Part shown: positions 55,570 to 63,930 of the stretch, piece after piece | Numbering within the stretch: position 1 is the first letter of the stretch | Layout: each line of letters starts with the position of its first letter | DNA from: Rhizobium sp. ARZ01 | Lineage (GTDB): Bacteria; Pseudomonadota; Alphaproteobacteria; Rhizobiales; Rhizobiaceae | Direction: 5' to 3' | DNA: 64,000 nt | Assembly: GCF_014851675.1 (NCBI RefSeq) | Contig: NZ_JACVAE010000001.1 | Coordinates: 1,798,001-1,862,000 of the forward strand | The notes under the pieces: generated by a model | The model's database searches: none | Seen by the model: only the letters and a program-made list of their open reading frames with translations | What the model was told of the DNA's origin: nothing | Program-made: the position numbers and the translations under genes

Positions 55570-56799
55570 ATGCCGCAAAAGACCCAGCCCGCAGCGGGCC
55601 GGCGATGGATATTGCTCGCTCTCGTCGTGCTGATCGCGCTCAATCTGCGTCCGTTTCTGACCGCACCGGGGCCGGTGCTGACCGAGATCGTCGTCGATAC
55701 CGGCATGGGTTACAGCAGTCTCGCACTGCTCACACTGCTGCCGATGATGCTGATGGGCGTCGGCGCTTTCATCTCACCGGTCCTACAGGCCATCATTGGC
55801 ACGCGCCGCGGCATTCTCATTGCCCTGCTGGTGCTGGCGGCAGGCTCCCTGCTGCGGCTCGTCGCGCCAGACGGAACCTCGCTGATATTGACAGCCGCCC
55901 TTTGTGGCGCTGGTGTCGCCTTTATCCAGGCAGCCTTCCCCGGCATCATCAAGGCCGAGTTTCCGAGGAACATTCCGGTAGTTACGGGGCTCTATTCCGC
56001 CATGCTCATGGGTGGCGGGGCCCTGGGAGCACGGCTGACGCCGCTGCTCGTCAATCATGGCTTTGGCTGGCGATCGGCGCTCGCCTTGCTCGCCGCTCCG
56101 GCACTCATTGCGTTCGGCGCAGCCTTCTTCATCCTGTCGGATTCACGCAGCCGTCGCCCGGACAAGACCCTGACCGGCCGGCTGCTGCGTCGCCCGCGCA
56201 CCTGGACGCTGATCCTCGCTTTCGGTCTGGTCAATGCCGGCTATTCCTCTGTCGTGGCCTGGCTCGCCCCTTACTATCAGACGCTCGGCTGGAGCAACGG
56301 CGACAGCGGCAGCCTGGTGGCGCTGATGGCTATCTGCCAGGCGGTCGCCGCCCTCGGCCTGCCGATTTTGGCCCGCCGCAGCATCGATCGCCGTTCCTTT
56401 CTATCCCTGACGTTGTTGATGCAGGCGGTCGGCTTTGCCGGTCTGGCCTTTCTGCCGCAAGTGGCGCCGATTGTCTGGGTCGGCTTGTGCGGCGCCGGCC
56501 TCGGCAGCAGCTTCGCACTGGCAATCGTTACCGCCCTCGATCATCTGCCGCGGCCAGAGGAAGCTGGGGTACTGGTGGCACTGATGCAGGGCGGCGGCTT
56601 CCTGCTCGCCTCACTGGGTCCCTTCGCGACCGCTTTCCTCCATGACATCAGTGGCAGCTTCGCCGCGGGCTGGATGATGCATCTCGTCTGCATTGCCAGC
56701 GTCTTGTTCCTCTATCTGCGCTTTAATCCCGCGCATTACGCGCAAGCGATGCAGGTGCAGATCGAACCGCCACCGTCGTCGGTGAGACAGGGAATTTGA
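55570..56799 (+). CDS. MFS transporter, CynX/NimT family
   Basis: 409 residues with twelve membrane helices. The first helix ends in the CynX/YeaN-like signature ALNLRPFLTAPGPVLTEI, then GMGYSSLALLTLLPMMLMG and AFIQAAFPGIIKAEFP. E. coli CynX is linked to cyanate use and NimT to nitroimidazole. Here cyanate or another small nitrogen product of ring cleavage is conceivable but unproven. The start MPQKTQP has AAAGGAA nine bases upstream. It is the last gene of the rightward operon. Confidence 0.85.
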   Translation: MPQKTQPAAGRRWILLALVVLIALNLRPFLTAPGPVLTEIVVDTGMGYSSLALLTLLPMMLMGVGAFISPVLQAIIGTRRGILIALLVLAAGSLLRLVAPDGTSLILTAALCGAGVAFIQAAFPGIIKAEFPRNIPVVTGLYSAMLMGGGALGARLTPLLVNHGFGWRSALALLAAPALIAFGAAFFILSDSRSRRPDKTLTGRLLRRPRTWTLILAFGLVNAGYSSVVAWLAPYYQTLGWSNGDSGSLVALMAICQAVAALGLPILARRSIDRRSFLSLTLLMQAVGFAGLAFLPQVAPIVWVGLCGAGLGSSFALAIVTALDHLPRPEEAGVLVALMQGGGFLLASLGPFATAFLHDISGSFAAGWMMHLVCIASVLFLYLRFNPAHYAQAMQVQIEPPPSSVRQGI

Positions 56800-57072
56800 T
56801 GTCGGATTAGCATCGCGCCTTAGGGCGATTGCGCGCCGGAAACGCAGGCACCGGCAGCAGAAGGCGGATCAAGGCGCCCACTGAAAACTGTTCCGGCGAA
56901 GAACGCGTGACGTCTCGCGCCAACGCAACAGACTGATCGCCCCCAGTGGACAATGTCAGGGCCAGCGGCCCTATGCGGAGGAACGCCGGATCCAGTGTTT
57001 TTCCCGCGGCCGGAACGGCACGGATACGACACAGGCTCAGGCGATACCTCCTCTACAGGAACGAGCCCTGCC

Positions 57073-58572
57073 TTACACCCCGCGGCGATAGCGCGGGTAG
57101 CTGGAGGAGAAGATCTCCTCGACCGGCGGATGACCATAGGTCCGCTCCGGATAGCGAGCAACGACGCCGTCGAACTGGCGCTGCGCCCTCTCCTGCTCCG
57201 CCTTCGCGTCGAACCCCGGGATCTTGCCGTCGACCATGACAAAGCGACCGTCGATGATGACATCCGTGACGTCGCGGCCGGAACTGCTCATCATCAGTGT
57301 CTGGATCGGATCGATCACATGGCCGATGCGGTCGTGGCCCATATCGATGACGATGATATCGGCCTTTGCACCAGCCTGCAGGCGGCCGAGATCGGGCCGC
57401 CTCAGGGCATCCGCACCGCCGAGGGTAGCGGCATCGAAGTAGTGCTCCGACCGCACGCTGTCGATCGAACCGTCCATCACGCGCGAGATCATGACGCCGA
57501 CCTGCATGTTCTGGATGAAATCACAAGGCCAGGTGTCGGTACCGAGGCCGATGCGCACGCCCATGTCGCGGAACTTCGAAAAACTGTCCATGAAGCCGCC
57601 GTGGCGGCCGGAGACAACAGGGCAATGCACCAGCGTCGCGCCGGCATTCTTCAGGATGTCGAGGTCGCGGCCGGGCCGATCGACATTGCGCGTGCCCGCG
57701 ACGTATTCGCCATGGGGCAGCAGCATCCGCTCGTTCAGCACACCGAGGGAATCCATCCATTCCAGCGGCGTCATGTCATAAGCGCCCGTGATACGGTTGA
57801 ATTCGAGTTCCGACTGGCAGCTATGCTGGCGGATCGGAATGTCAAGGTCGCGGCCAGCATCCGCCGTGCGGCGCATCATTTCGGGTGTGTTGGTTTCAAG
57901 GCGGTCGGGCGCCAGCATGGCACGCACCAGCGGCGAGGCAAGCCCCTCGATGCGCTCAGCGAAGGCGAGCGATGCTGCGAAGCTCTTGAAGCCTCGCTCC
58001 TCGTCATAGTGGAAGGCGATCTTGCCGTTGTCGTCGACATAGCTGTTGCCGGTGCGATAGGCCGGGCCAAGATAGACACGCAGGCCAAGCTCGTGCGCGG
58101 CATCGGCGGCGGCGGAGAATTCCGCGTCGGTCTCGCCCCATTCGCGGTAAAACAGCGAGGCGATCGGCAGTGCGGTGGTGACGCCATTGCGGATGAGCTG
58201 CGCGAAGGCATAGTGCTTCTGGAAGGCGAGTTCTTCCTGCGTGTACATTTCGTAGGCGCGGTCCATGTAGCTCTTCGGCCAGACGCGTCCCTTCTTCCAG
58301 GAGGGCTGATTGTCGAAGGCAAGCACAGTCGTGTCGAGGTCGGAAAGCGCGTCGAGATCGACGAAGCCGGGCGAGAGGATGGCATTGCCATAGTCGATGC
58401 GCTCGGCGACCTCGCCCGGATAGTCGTGCCCGACAAAGACGACCTTGTCGCCCTCGAATACGACGACGCCGTCGTCATAAATCACATGGCGGTCATCGCG
58501 ATGGCCGACGACCCAGCGGGCGGTGAGAAGGACCGGGCCGTCGATGCGGCCGGAGGCAGGAAGTGTCGTCAT
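57073..58572 (-). CDS. Amidohydrolase-like protein lacking the HxH metal motif
   Basis: 499 residues of the amidohydrolase superfamily. At the place of VDxHxH it reads GFVDLDALSDLD, so the two first-shell histidines are Asp74 and Leu76. Later ligand candidates remain: the histidine in IPIRQHSCQSELE, the histidine in LLPHGEYVAGT, and the aspartate in GLGTDTWPCDFIQNM. Some superfamily members with such changes use one metal or a different ligand set. It is the last gene of a leftward operon with the amino acid-type binding protein. The start MTTLPASGRI follows GGGAT; another ATG lies 12 bases earlier. Confidence 0.8.
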   Translation of the reverse strand: MTTLPASGRIDGPVLLTARWVVGHRDDRHVIYDDGVVVFEGDKVVFVGHDYPGEVAERIDYGNAILSPGFVDLDALSDLDTTVLAFDNQPSWKKGRVWPKSYMDRAYEMYTQEELAFQKHYAFAQLIRNGVTTALPIASLFYREWGETDAEFSAAADAAHELGLRVYLGPAYRTGNSYVDDNGKIAFHYDEERGFKSFAASLAFAERIEGLASPLVRAMLAPDRLETNTPEMMRRTADAGRDLDIPIRQHSCQSELEFNRITGAYDMTPLEWMDSLGVLNERMLLPHGEYVAGTRNVDRPGRDLDILKNAGATLVHCPVVSGRHGGFMDSFSKFRDMGVRIGLGTDTWPCDFIQNMQVGVMISRVMDGSIDSVRSEHYFDAATLGGADALRRPDLGRLQAGAKADIIVIDMGHDRIGHVIDPIQTLMMSSSGRDVTDVIIDGRFVMVDGKIPGFDAKAEQERAQRQFDGVVARYPERTYGHPPVEEIFSSSYPRYRRGV

Positions 58573-58605
58573 GGTGCATCCCATCTTTCAATCAATCATG
58601 CCGAA

Positions 58606-58623
58606 GCCGCGCTTACGCGCGGC
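58606..58623 (-). other. Hairpin after the amino acid-type binding protein gene
   Basis: GCCGCGC and GCGCGGC form a 7-base-pair perfect stem with a TTAC loop, just past the binding protein stop and before the amidohydrolase-like gene. It lacks a T-run. Confidence 0.55.
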
Positions 58624-58659
58624 CCCGATATTCTGAAGGCTTCCCCCGGTCGAACCGGC

Positions 58660-59499
58660 TTATTTCTTCGGCGAAATGTCCCGCTTGAACCACTTGATCG
58701 CAAGGCGCGACAGCGTGCCGTCGGCGATCGCCGCATTGATCGCCTCGTCGAACATCGACTTCAGCTCGGTATCCGCCTTGCGCAGGCCGACTGACTGGCC
58801 GCCACCGAGCGGACCACCGGTGAACTCGGTGCCGGCAAACACCACCTGGTCGGCGCCGATCTTTTCCAGCGCACGGTCGAGTGCGACAGGCGAGGCCATA
58901 ACGGCATCGATGCGGCCGGCTTCGAGATCGAGGTCATGTTGCTCGGTCGACTTGTACTCGCGGAGTTCGATACCGGGAAACAGTTCAGTCATGATTTGTG
59001 CAGCCGTCGTCGAGCCCTGTCCGCCGATTACCGTACCTTCCATGAAGGGCAGCATTTCCGCGGCAGCGGCCTTGGCCGCCTCCTTGTCCTTGCCCATGTC
59101 AACCTGCTTGCCGACCGGCATGTTGGCGAGCGGCGAATCCTTGCGCACGAGGAAGGCGGCCGAGCCCGTGCCGTAGTTGCGCGAGAAAGTGATGGCCTTT
59201 TCGCGTTCTTCGGTCTGCAGCATGCCGGCGACGATGGCGTCGAACTTGCCGGCGTTCAGTGCCGGGATCAGGCCGTCCCAGTCCTGCACGATGATCTCGC
59301 ACTTGACCTTCATGCGCGGGCAAAGGTCCTCCAGCATGTCAATTTCGTAGCCCGCCAGCTTGCCACCGGCCTCCGTGAAGTTCCACGGCGCATAGGCGCC
59401 TTCCGTCGCGATCGTGATCGTGCGCTCCTCGGCCTGTGCCGCGGATGCTCCGAGGACGACCCCGAGGGCGATGACTGTTTTACCAAGCGACTTCAACAT
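58660..59499 (-). CDS. Family 3 periplasmic binding protein, polar amino acid type
   Basis: 279 residues. The signal peptide ends SAAQAE. ITIATEGAYAPWNFTEAGGKLAGYEIDM is the HisJ/ArtJ/OccT-type N-terminus. GKFDAIVAGMLQTEEREKAI, and later EYKSTEQHDLDLEAGRIDAV, fit the same family. The cognate ATPase and permease appear to be the leftward genes at 63.1-64.0 kb, beyond the divergent RpiR gene. GGAGGAG gives a strong ribosome binding site. The ligand may be a product or relative of the amidohydrolase substrates. Confidence 0.9.
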   Translation of the reverse strand: MLKSLGKTVIALGVVLGASAAQAEERTITIATEGAYAPWNFTEAGGKLAGYEIDMLEDLCPRMKVKCEIIVQDWDGLIPALNAGKFDAIVAGMLQTEEREKAITFSRNYGTGSAAFLVRKDSPLANMPVGKQVDMGKDKEAAKAAAAEMLPFMEGTVIGGQGSTTAAQIMTELFPGIELREYKSTEQHDLDLEAGRIDAVMASPVALDRALEKIGADQVVFAGTEFTGGPLGGGQSVGLRKADTELKSMFDEAINAAIADGTLSRLAIKWFKRDISPKK

Positions 59500-59534
59500 A
59501 ATGGCAGCTCCTCCTAGCCTATGTTCGAAAACCT

Positions 59535-60743
59535 TCACCGTTTGCCTCCGGCGGCGACAAGCGCGCCGTCCCGGGCAACCGGAATGCCTTTCCGGTAGAC
59601 CGCCCGGCGAACCGGGCGGGATGCCACGGCATCGGCCGGCGTCTCGGCGCGCACGAGCACGAAGCTCGCCTCGCAGCCGGCCGAAAGACCATAGCCGTCG
59701 ATGTCCATCATCTTCGCGCCGCCGTAGGTGCAGAGCCGCAGCGCAAGTTCAATGTGGGCGTCGTTGATGAAATCGTTGCGCTGCGAGACGATTGCCGCGC
59801 GGTCAAGCATGTCGGCATTGCCGAAGGGCTGCCACGTATCGCGCACGCCATCGCAGCCCGAGCAGATGTTGACGCCCATCTCGGTGAGATCGAGCACCGG
59901 CGGGCGCGGGCTTGCCGCGCCGCCCTTGGTCATCAGGTGCACGCCGGCTTCTGCCATCATGCCGCCGAGCCTTGCCAGCGGCTTGTCGGCGAGCATGCCA
60001 AGGCAGAAGCCGTGGCTGACCGTCACCCGGTTTGCCATACCGAGCGCCTTCGTGCGCTCCACGATGAGTTCGATCGCGAAGACGCCAAGCGAATCCGGCT
60101 CGTGCAGGTGGATGTCGACGGGCTTGCCGTAGCGTTCTGCAAGGGCGAAGACCGTGTCGAGATGGCCCTTCGGGTCGCGGTCGACGCCGGACGGGTCGAG
60201 CCCGCCGACCACGTCCGCGCCGTCGCGCATCGCCCGATCCATCAGTTCCACCGTGCCGGGGCGGATCAGCATGCCGCTCTGCGGAAAGGCGACGATCTGG
60301 ATATCGACGAGATCGCGGTAACGCTCACGCGAGGCCAGCACGCCTTCGAGGCCGGCGAGGCCATATTCCGTGTCGATATCGACATGGGTGCGGATATGGG
60401 TCGTGCCGTGGGCGACGGAGCGCTCGATCTGGGCGGCGGACTGACGCTCGGGATCGATGCCGAGTTCGCGCTTCATCCGGCGCTCGTTCTCGATGAGGTC
60501 GATCAGTTCGAGGCCGACATCGTTGCGATACCAGGGCATGCCAAGCAGGGTCTTGTCGAGATGGGTATGGGCGTCGACGAGACCGGGCAGCATCAGCAGC
60601 CCCTCGCCGTCCACCTCGCGCATTTCCTCGAATGAGCGGGCGCCATGCGCAACAATCTCGGCGAAGCACCCGTCCCTGATGACGATATCCTTCGCCGCCT
60701 CGCCATTCGGCCGCACATTGATGAGAACAAAGTCTTCCCGCAT
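59535..60743 (-). CDS. Amidohydrolase, cytosine deaminase / AtzC-like (copy 3)
   Basis: 402 residues. HxH is His59 and His61 in VDAHTHLDKTLLG. RTHVDIDTEYG, VGGLDPSGVDRDP, DIHLHEPDSLGVFA, SHGFCLGMLA and GCDGVRDTWQPFGNADML follow. It shares long stretches with copy 2, such as GTxELMDxAxRxGADxVGG, so a duplication is likely. The start MREDFVLINV has GGAGAC at correct spacing. It lies 25 bases after the FAD oxidase gene and 35 bases before the binding protein gene, all cotranscribed. Confidence 0.88.
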   Translation of the reverse strand: MREDFVLINVRPNGEAAKDIVIRDGCFAEIVAHGARSFEEMREVDGEGLLMLPGLVDAHTHLDKTLLGMPWYRNDVGLELIDLIENERRMKRELGIDPERQSAAQIERSVAHGTTHIRTHVDIDTEYGLAGLEGVLASRERYRDLVDIQIVAFPQSGMLIRPGTVELMDRAMRDGADVVGGLDPSGVDRDPKGHLDTVFALAERYGKPVDIHLHEPDSLGVFAIELIVERTKALGMANRVTVSHGFCLGMLADKPLARLGGMMAEAGVHLMTKGGAASPRPPVLDLTEMGVNICSGCDGVRDTWQPFGNADMLDRAAIVSQRNDFINDAHIELALRLCTYGGAKMMDIDGYGLSAGCEASFVLVRAETPADAVASRPVRRAVYRKGIPVARDGALVAAGGKR

Positions 60744-60768
60744 TGCTGTCTCCAAAACTTGCAAAAAT

Positions 60769-62028
60769 TCAGCCGAACCGGCTCATCGAGTAGGGTGCCG
60801 GGTCGGCGAAGGGTTTTTCGCCCGTCATCATTTCCGCCAGGAGCCGCCCGGTGGCCGGGCCGAGCGTCAGGCCGTGGTGGTTGTGGCCGAAGGCGAACCA
60901 CAGACCCTTGTGACGCGGTGCCGGGCCGATGATCGGGCGCATGTCGGGCAAACAGGGTCGCGCGCCCATCCACGGCGCCTGTTCGACGCGCCGGCCGAGC
61001 GGAAATATCGCCCGGGCATGCGGCTCGGTCTGGTCGACCTGGACGGGCGTCGGCGCCTCGTCCCGATCGGCGAATTCGATACCGGTAGTCAGCCGGATGC
61101 CCCGCGCCATAGGCGCCAGCAGATACCCGCGCTCGACATCGACGACGGGATGGTTGAGCACGGCATCGCCCGCCGGCTCGATATGCACGTGATAGCCACG
61201 CTTGACGGCGAGCGGGACGCGATAGCCGAACCGGCGATAGACTGTATCCGACCAGGGGCCGAGCGCCACCACGGCCTCGCGAGCACGCAGCTGACAACCG
61301 TTCGTGCGGATGCTCCAGCCGCCTTCACCCTCGGCCAGGGTGCTCGCATCGGCCTGAAGTATCTCGCCGCCCTTACGCACGAAGAGGTCGGCATAGTCCT
61401 TCACCAGCCCGCCGGGATCAGCAACCGTAACAGGATCGAGCCAATGCACGGCGCCGACGAAATGTCCGGCAAGGTGCGGCTCGCGGGCCTGCAGTTCCTT
61501 CGGTCCGAGAAAATCATAGCGAATTCCAAATTCATCGAGCGCGCGGGCGGCGCTCTTGGCGGCGGCGAAGGCATTTTCCGTGCGGTAAGCCTCCATCCAG
61601 CCCGTGCGGCGGGCGCGGTGCAGGACGCCCGCCTCCGCCATCAGGTCCGTGTGCTCGACGACGGAGCGCTCGATCAGCGGCAGCATGTCCATGGCCGCCC
61701 GGCGCAGGCGATCGCGAGAAGAGGCGAACCAGAATCGAGCGATCCAGGGCAACAGCTTTGGCAGGAAGGTCCAGCGGAAGCGCACATCGGCAGAACGGTT
61801 CGTCGCATATTTCAGCAACGTCGGGATCTCGCGCGGGAAGCCGTAAGGGATCACGCTTGCCCGCTCTATGAGGCCGGCATTGCCATAGCTCGTCTCCTCG
61901 CCGGGCGCCCGGCGGTCGACAAGCAGCACGGACTTTCCGCACCTTTGCAGATGAAGCGCCACGGACACACCAATGATGCCAGCACCCAGAACGAGCACAT
62001 CTTTATCTGGGCGATCTATCGGGGTCAT
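60769..62028 (-). CDS. FAD-dependent oxidoreductase, DadA/D-amino acid oxidase-like
   Basis: 419 residues. FAD motif VLGAGIIGVSVALHLQRCGKSVLLVD, then RAPGEETSYGNAGLIERASVIPYGFP and the C-terminal AFGHNHHGLTLGPATGRLLAEM. It resembles DadA-type dehydrogenases (the dadA at 20.2 kb has similar motifs), but the two are clearly different proteins. It oxidises an amine or D-amino acid, possibly one released by the nearby hydrolases. It is the first gene of the leftward operon, divergent from the RpiR gene across a shared palindrome. Confidence 0.87.
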   Translation of the reverse strand: MTPIDRPDKDVLVLGAGIIGVSVALHLQRCGKSVLLVDRRAPGEETSYGNAGLIERASVIPYGFPREIPTLLKYATNRSADVRFRWTFLPKLLPWIARFWFASSRDRLRRAAMDMLPLIERSVVEHTDLMAEAGVLHRARRTGWMEAYRTENAFAAAKSAARALDEFGIRYDFLGPKELQAREPHLAGHFVGAVHWLDPVTVADPGGLVKDYADLFVRKGGEILQADASTLAEGEGGWSIRTNGCQLRAREAVVALGPWSDTVYRRFGYRVPLAVKRGYHVHIEPAGDAVLNHPVVDVERGYLLAPMARGIRLTTGIEFADRDEAPTPVQVDQTEPHARAIFPLGRRVEQAPWMGARPCLPDMRPIIGPAPRHKGLWFAFGHNHHGLTLGPATGRLLAEMMTGEKPFADPAPYSMSRFG

Positions 62029-62068
62029 GGGCGGTAATCCGTTCTGAAGGGGGGAGACGTTAGTTTTC

Positions 62069-62091
62069 TGACTTTATTTCAGTAAAAGTCA
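62069..62091. promoter_or_regulatory. Inverted repeat, candidate RpiR operator
   Basis: TGACTTT and AAAGTCA are perfect 7-base arms spaced by nine bases, in the AT-rich gap between the FAD oxidase and RpiR genes. Position and symmetry suggest a regulator site controlling both directions. Confidence 0.5.
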
Positions 62092-62198
62092 ATTATATAA
62101 CACTCCTGAACCTGACCTCCTCCGAAGGGCGCCTGCGCTGAACATCGCGCGCTGTGCTCTTCGGTGAACGAGCCGTGACGAAGGGCAACGGGCGCGAC

Positions 62199-63083
62199 AT
62201 GCGAAACGACAACTGGATGGACAACAGCTCCGTGCGGCAACGGCTCACCAAAGCGCTCACGGAGGCGTCGGCCTCCGGCAAGGCGCTGGCAAACTTCATG
62301 CTGGCCAATATCAGTGACCTGCCTTTCGAGACCTCGCGCACCATTGCCGACAAAGTGGGCGTCAGCGAGTTGACTGTCGGCCGTTTCTGCCGATCGATCG
62401 GCTACGAGGGGTTCAAGGAGCTCAAGGAGCGGCTGAAGGACGACATCAGCGACAGCCCCTGGCTGCTCGGCGACCGGCTGCGCGACCTGCAGCAGAAGAG
62501 CACCACCGATGTTGCGCTCGCCCGCAGCCTGGAGCTTGCCGTCGCCTCGGTCGTGCGCGTCTACGAGTATGCCCATACGGAGGCCTGGAACCGGGCGGCC
62601 AAGCGTATCGCGGCGGCTGATCGTGTGTTCGTCGCCGGCTTTCAGACCGAGCGCGGCCTTGCCGAGGCCTTCGTGCACATGCTGCGCTACCTGCGCGACG
62701 GGGTGCATATGGTCGATATCGCCGGCGGCAATTTCGCCGAGGTGCTGTTGACGACCCCCGCGGCCTGCACGCTGGTGCTGATCGATGCGCGGCGTTATTC
62801 CCGCCAGTCGCAATTGCTGGCCGCCAAGGCGGCCGAGCGCGGCATCCCGATCACCGTCGTCACCGACCTCTACTGCGACTGGGCGGCAAGCTACGGCAAC
62901 GAGGTCTTTGCCGTGCCTACGGACCTCAATCTCTTCTGGGACGCGACCTCCGGCATGTGGACGCTGATGCAGTTGCTGCTCAACAGCGTCTTCGCCCACC
63001 GGGGCCCCGCGGTTGAGGAACGGCTGAACAGCGTCGCCAACCTCTACGAGAGCTTTGTCGGCTACAGCCGGGGCCCGAAATAG
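62199..63083 (+). CDS. RpiR-family transcriptional regulator (HTH plus SIS domain)
   Basis: 294 residues. An N-terminal helix-turn-helix (about 1-75, with ISDLPFETSRTIADKVGVSELTVGRFCRSIGYEGFKEL) is followed by a SIS domain (about 120-260, with AADRVFVAGFQTERGLAEAF and CTLVLIDARRYSRQS). SIS domains bind sugar phosphates or, in some relatives, other catabolites. It is divergent from the FAD oxidase operon and probably represses it. Alternatives to the ATG at 62199 include an ATG 18 bases later. Confidence 0.87.
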   Translation: MRNDNWMDNSSVRQRLTKALTEASASGKALANFMLANISDLPFETSRTIADKVGVSELTVGRFCRSIGYEGFKELKERLKDDISDSPWLLGDRLRDLQQKSTTDVALARSLELAVASVVRVYEYAHTEAWNRAAKRIAAADRVFVAGFQTERGLAEAFVHMLRYLRDGVHMVDIAGGNFAEVLLTTPAACTLVLIDARRYSRQSQLLAAKAAERGIPITVVTDLYCDWAASYGNEVFAVPTDLNLFWDATSGMWTLMQLLLNSVFAHRGPAVEERLNSVANLYESFVGYSRGPK

Positions 63084-63138
63084 CCGAAACGCTCTATCTC
63101 TTCGTTTTGGCGCATTTTCGCTGTGCACAGGAATTGCC

Positions 63139-63930
63139 TTAGCCATGGGACGAAATGAACTTGCGGAAACGATCGGAGCGCGGCGCGGTGAAGACGTCCA
63201 CCGGATCGCCGTCCTCCTCCACCAGCCCCTGGTGCAGGAAGATGACGCGGTTCGAGACGTCGCGGGCGAAGGCCATCTCGTGGGTGACGACGAGCATGGT
63301 GCGCCCCTCGTCCGCCAGCGCCCGCATGACGCGCAGCACCTCGCCGACCAGTTCCGGATCGAGCGCCGAGGTGGGCTCGTCGAACAGCATCACCTTCGGC
63401 TTCATTGCGAGCGCTCGGGCAATCGCCGCGCGCTGCTGCTGGCCGCCGGAAAGATGGGTCGGGTAATAGTCGCGCTTGTCCGCGATGCCGACCTTGGCGA
63501 GCAGCTCCAGCGCCTCCTCGCGGCATTCCGCCTTCGGCCGCTTCTGCACATAGACCGGTGCTTCCATGACGTTTTCGAGGATCGTCATGTGGGACCAGAG
63601 ATTGAAGCTTTGGAACACCATGGCGACATTCGTGCACAGGCGGCTCAGCTGTTTTGGATCAGCGGGCTGGCGGCCATGGCGGCCGTCCTTCAGCCGGATC
63701 GCTTCACCCTCGATGCGGATCTCGCCCTCGCTCGGCACCTCCAGCATGTTGATGCAGCGGAGCATGGTCGACTTGCCGGAACCGGACGAGCCAAGCACAG
63801 AAATGACCTCGCCTTCCCGCGCGTCGAAGGAAATGCCCTTCAGCACTTCGAGTGCGCCAAAACTCTTGCGCAGATTGCGGACGGAAACGGCCGGCGTGGT
63901 GGCGACGGTAAGAGGCGCAGGTTCAAGCAT
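63139..63930 (-). CDS. Amino acid ABC transporter ATP-binding protein (HisP/OccP type)
   Basis: 263 residues. Walker [10 protein letters not shown] (47-55), [18 protein letters not shown], Walker [16 protein letters not shown] and H-loop [11 protein letters not shown] are intact. [24 protein letters not shown] and [11 protein letters not shown] mark the polar amino acid/opine subfamily. It follows a permease gene (partly outside the window) with an eight-base overlap. It most likely serves the family 3 binding protein at 58.7 kb. Confidence 0.92.
   Translation of the reverse strand: MLEPAPLTVATTPAVSVRNLRKSFGALEVLKGISFDAREGEVISVLGSSGSGKSTMLRCINMLEVPSEGEIRIEGEAIRLKDGRHGRQPADPKQLSRLCTNVAMVFQSFNLWSHMTILENVMEAPVYVQKRPKAECREEALELLAKVGIADKRDYYPTHLSGGQQQRAAIARALAMKPKVMLFDEPTSALDPELVGEVLRVMRALADEGRTMLVVTHEMAFARDVSNRVIFLHQGLVEEDGDPVDVFTAPRSDRFRKFISSHG

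Noticed and set aside
56800..57072. Gap between converging MFS and amidohydrolase-like genes
   Set aside because: No open frame with a start and ribosome binding site, no strong hairpin and no repeat that I can support.
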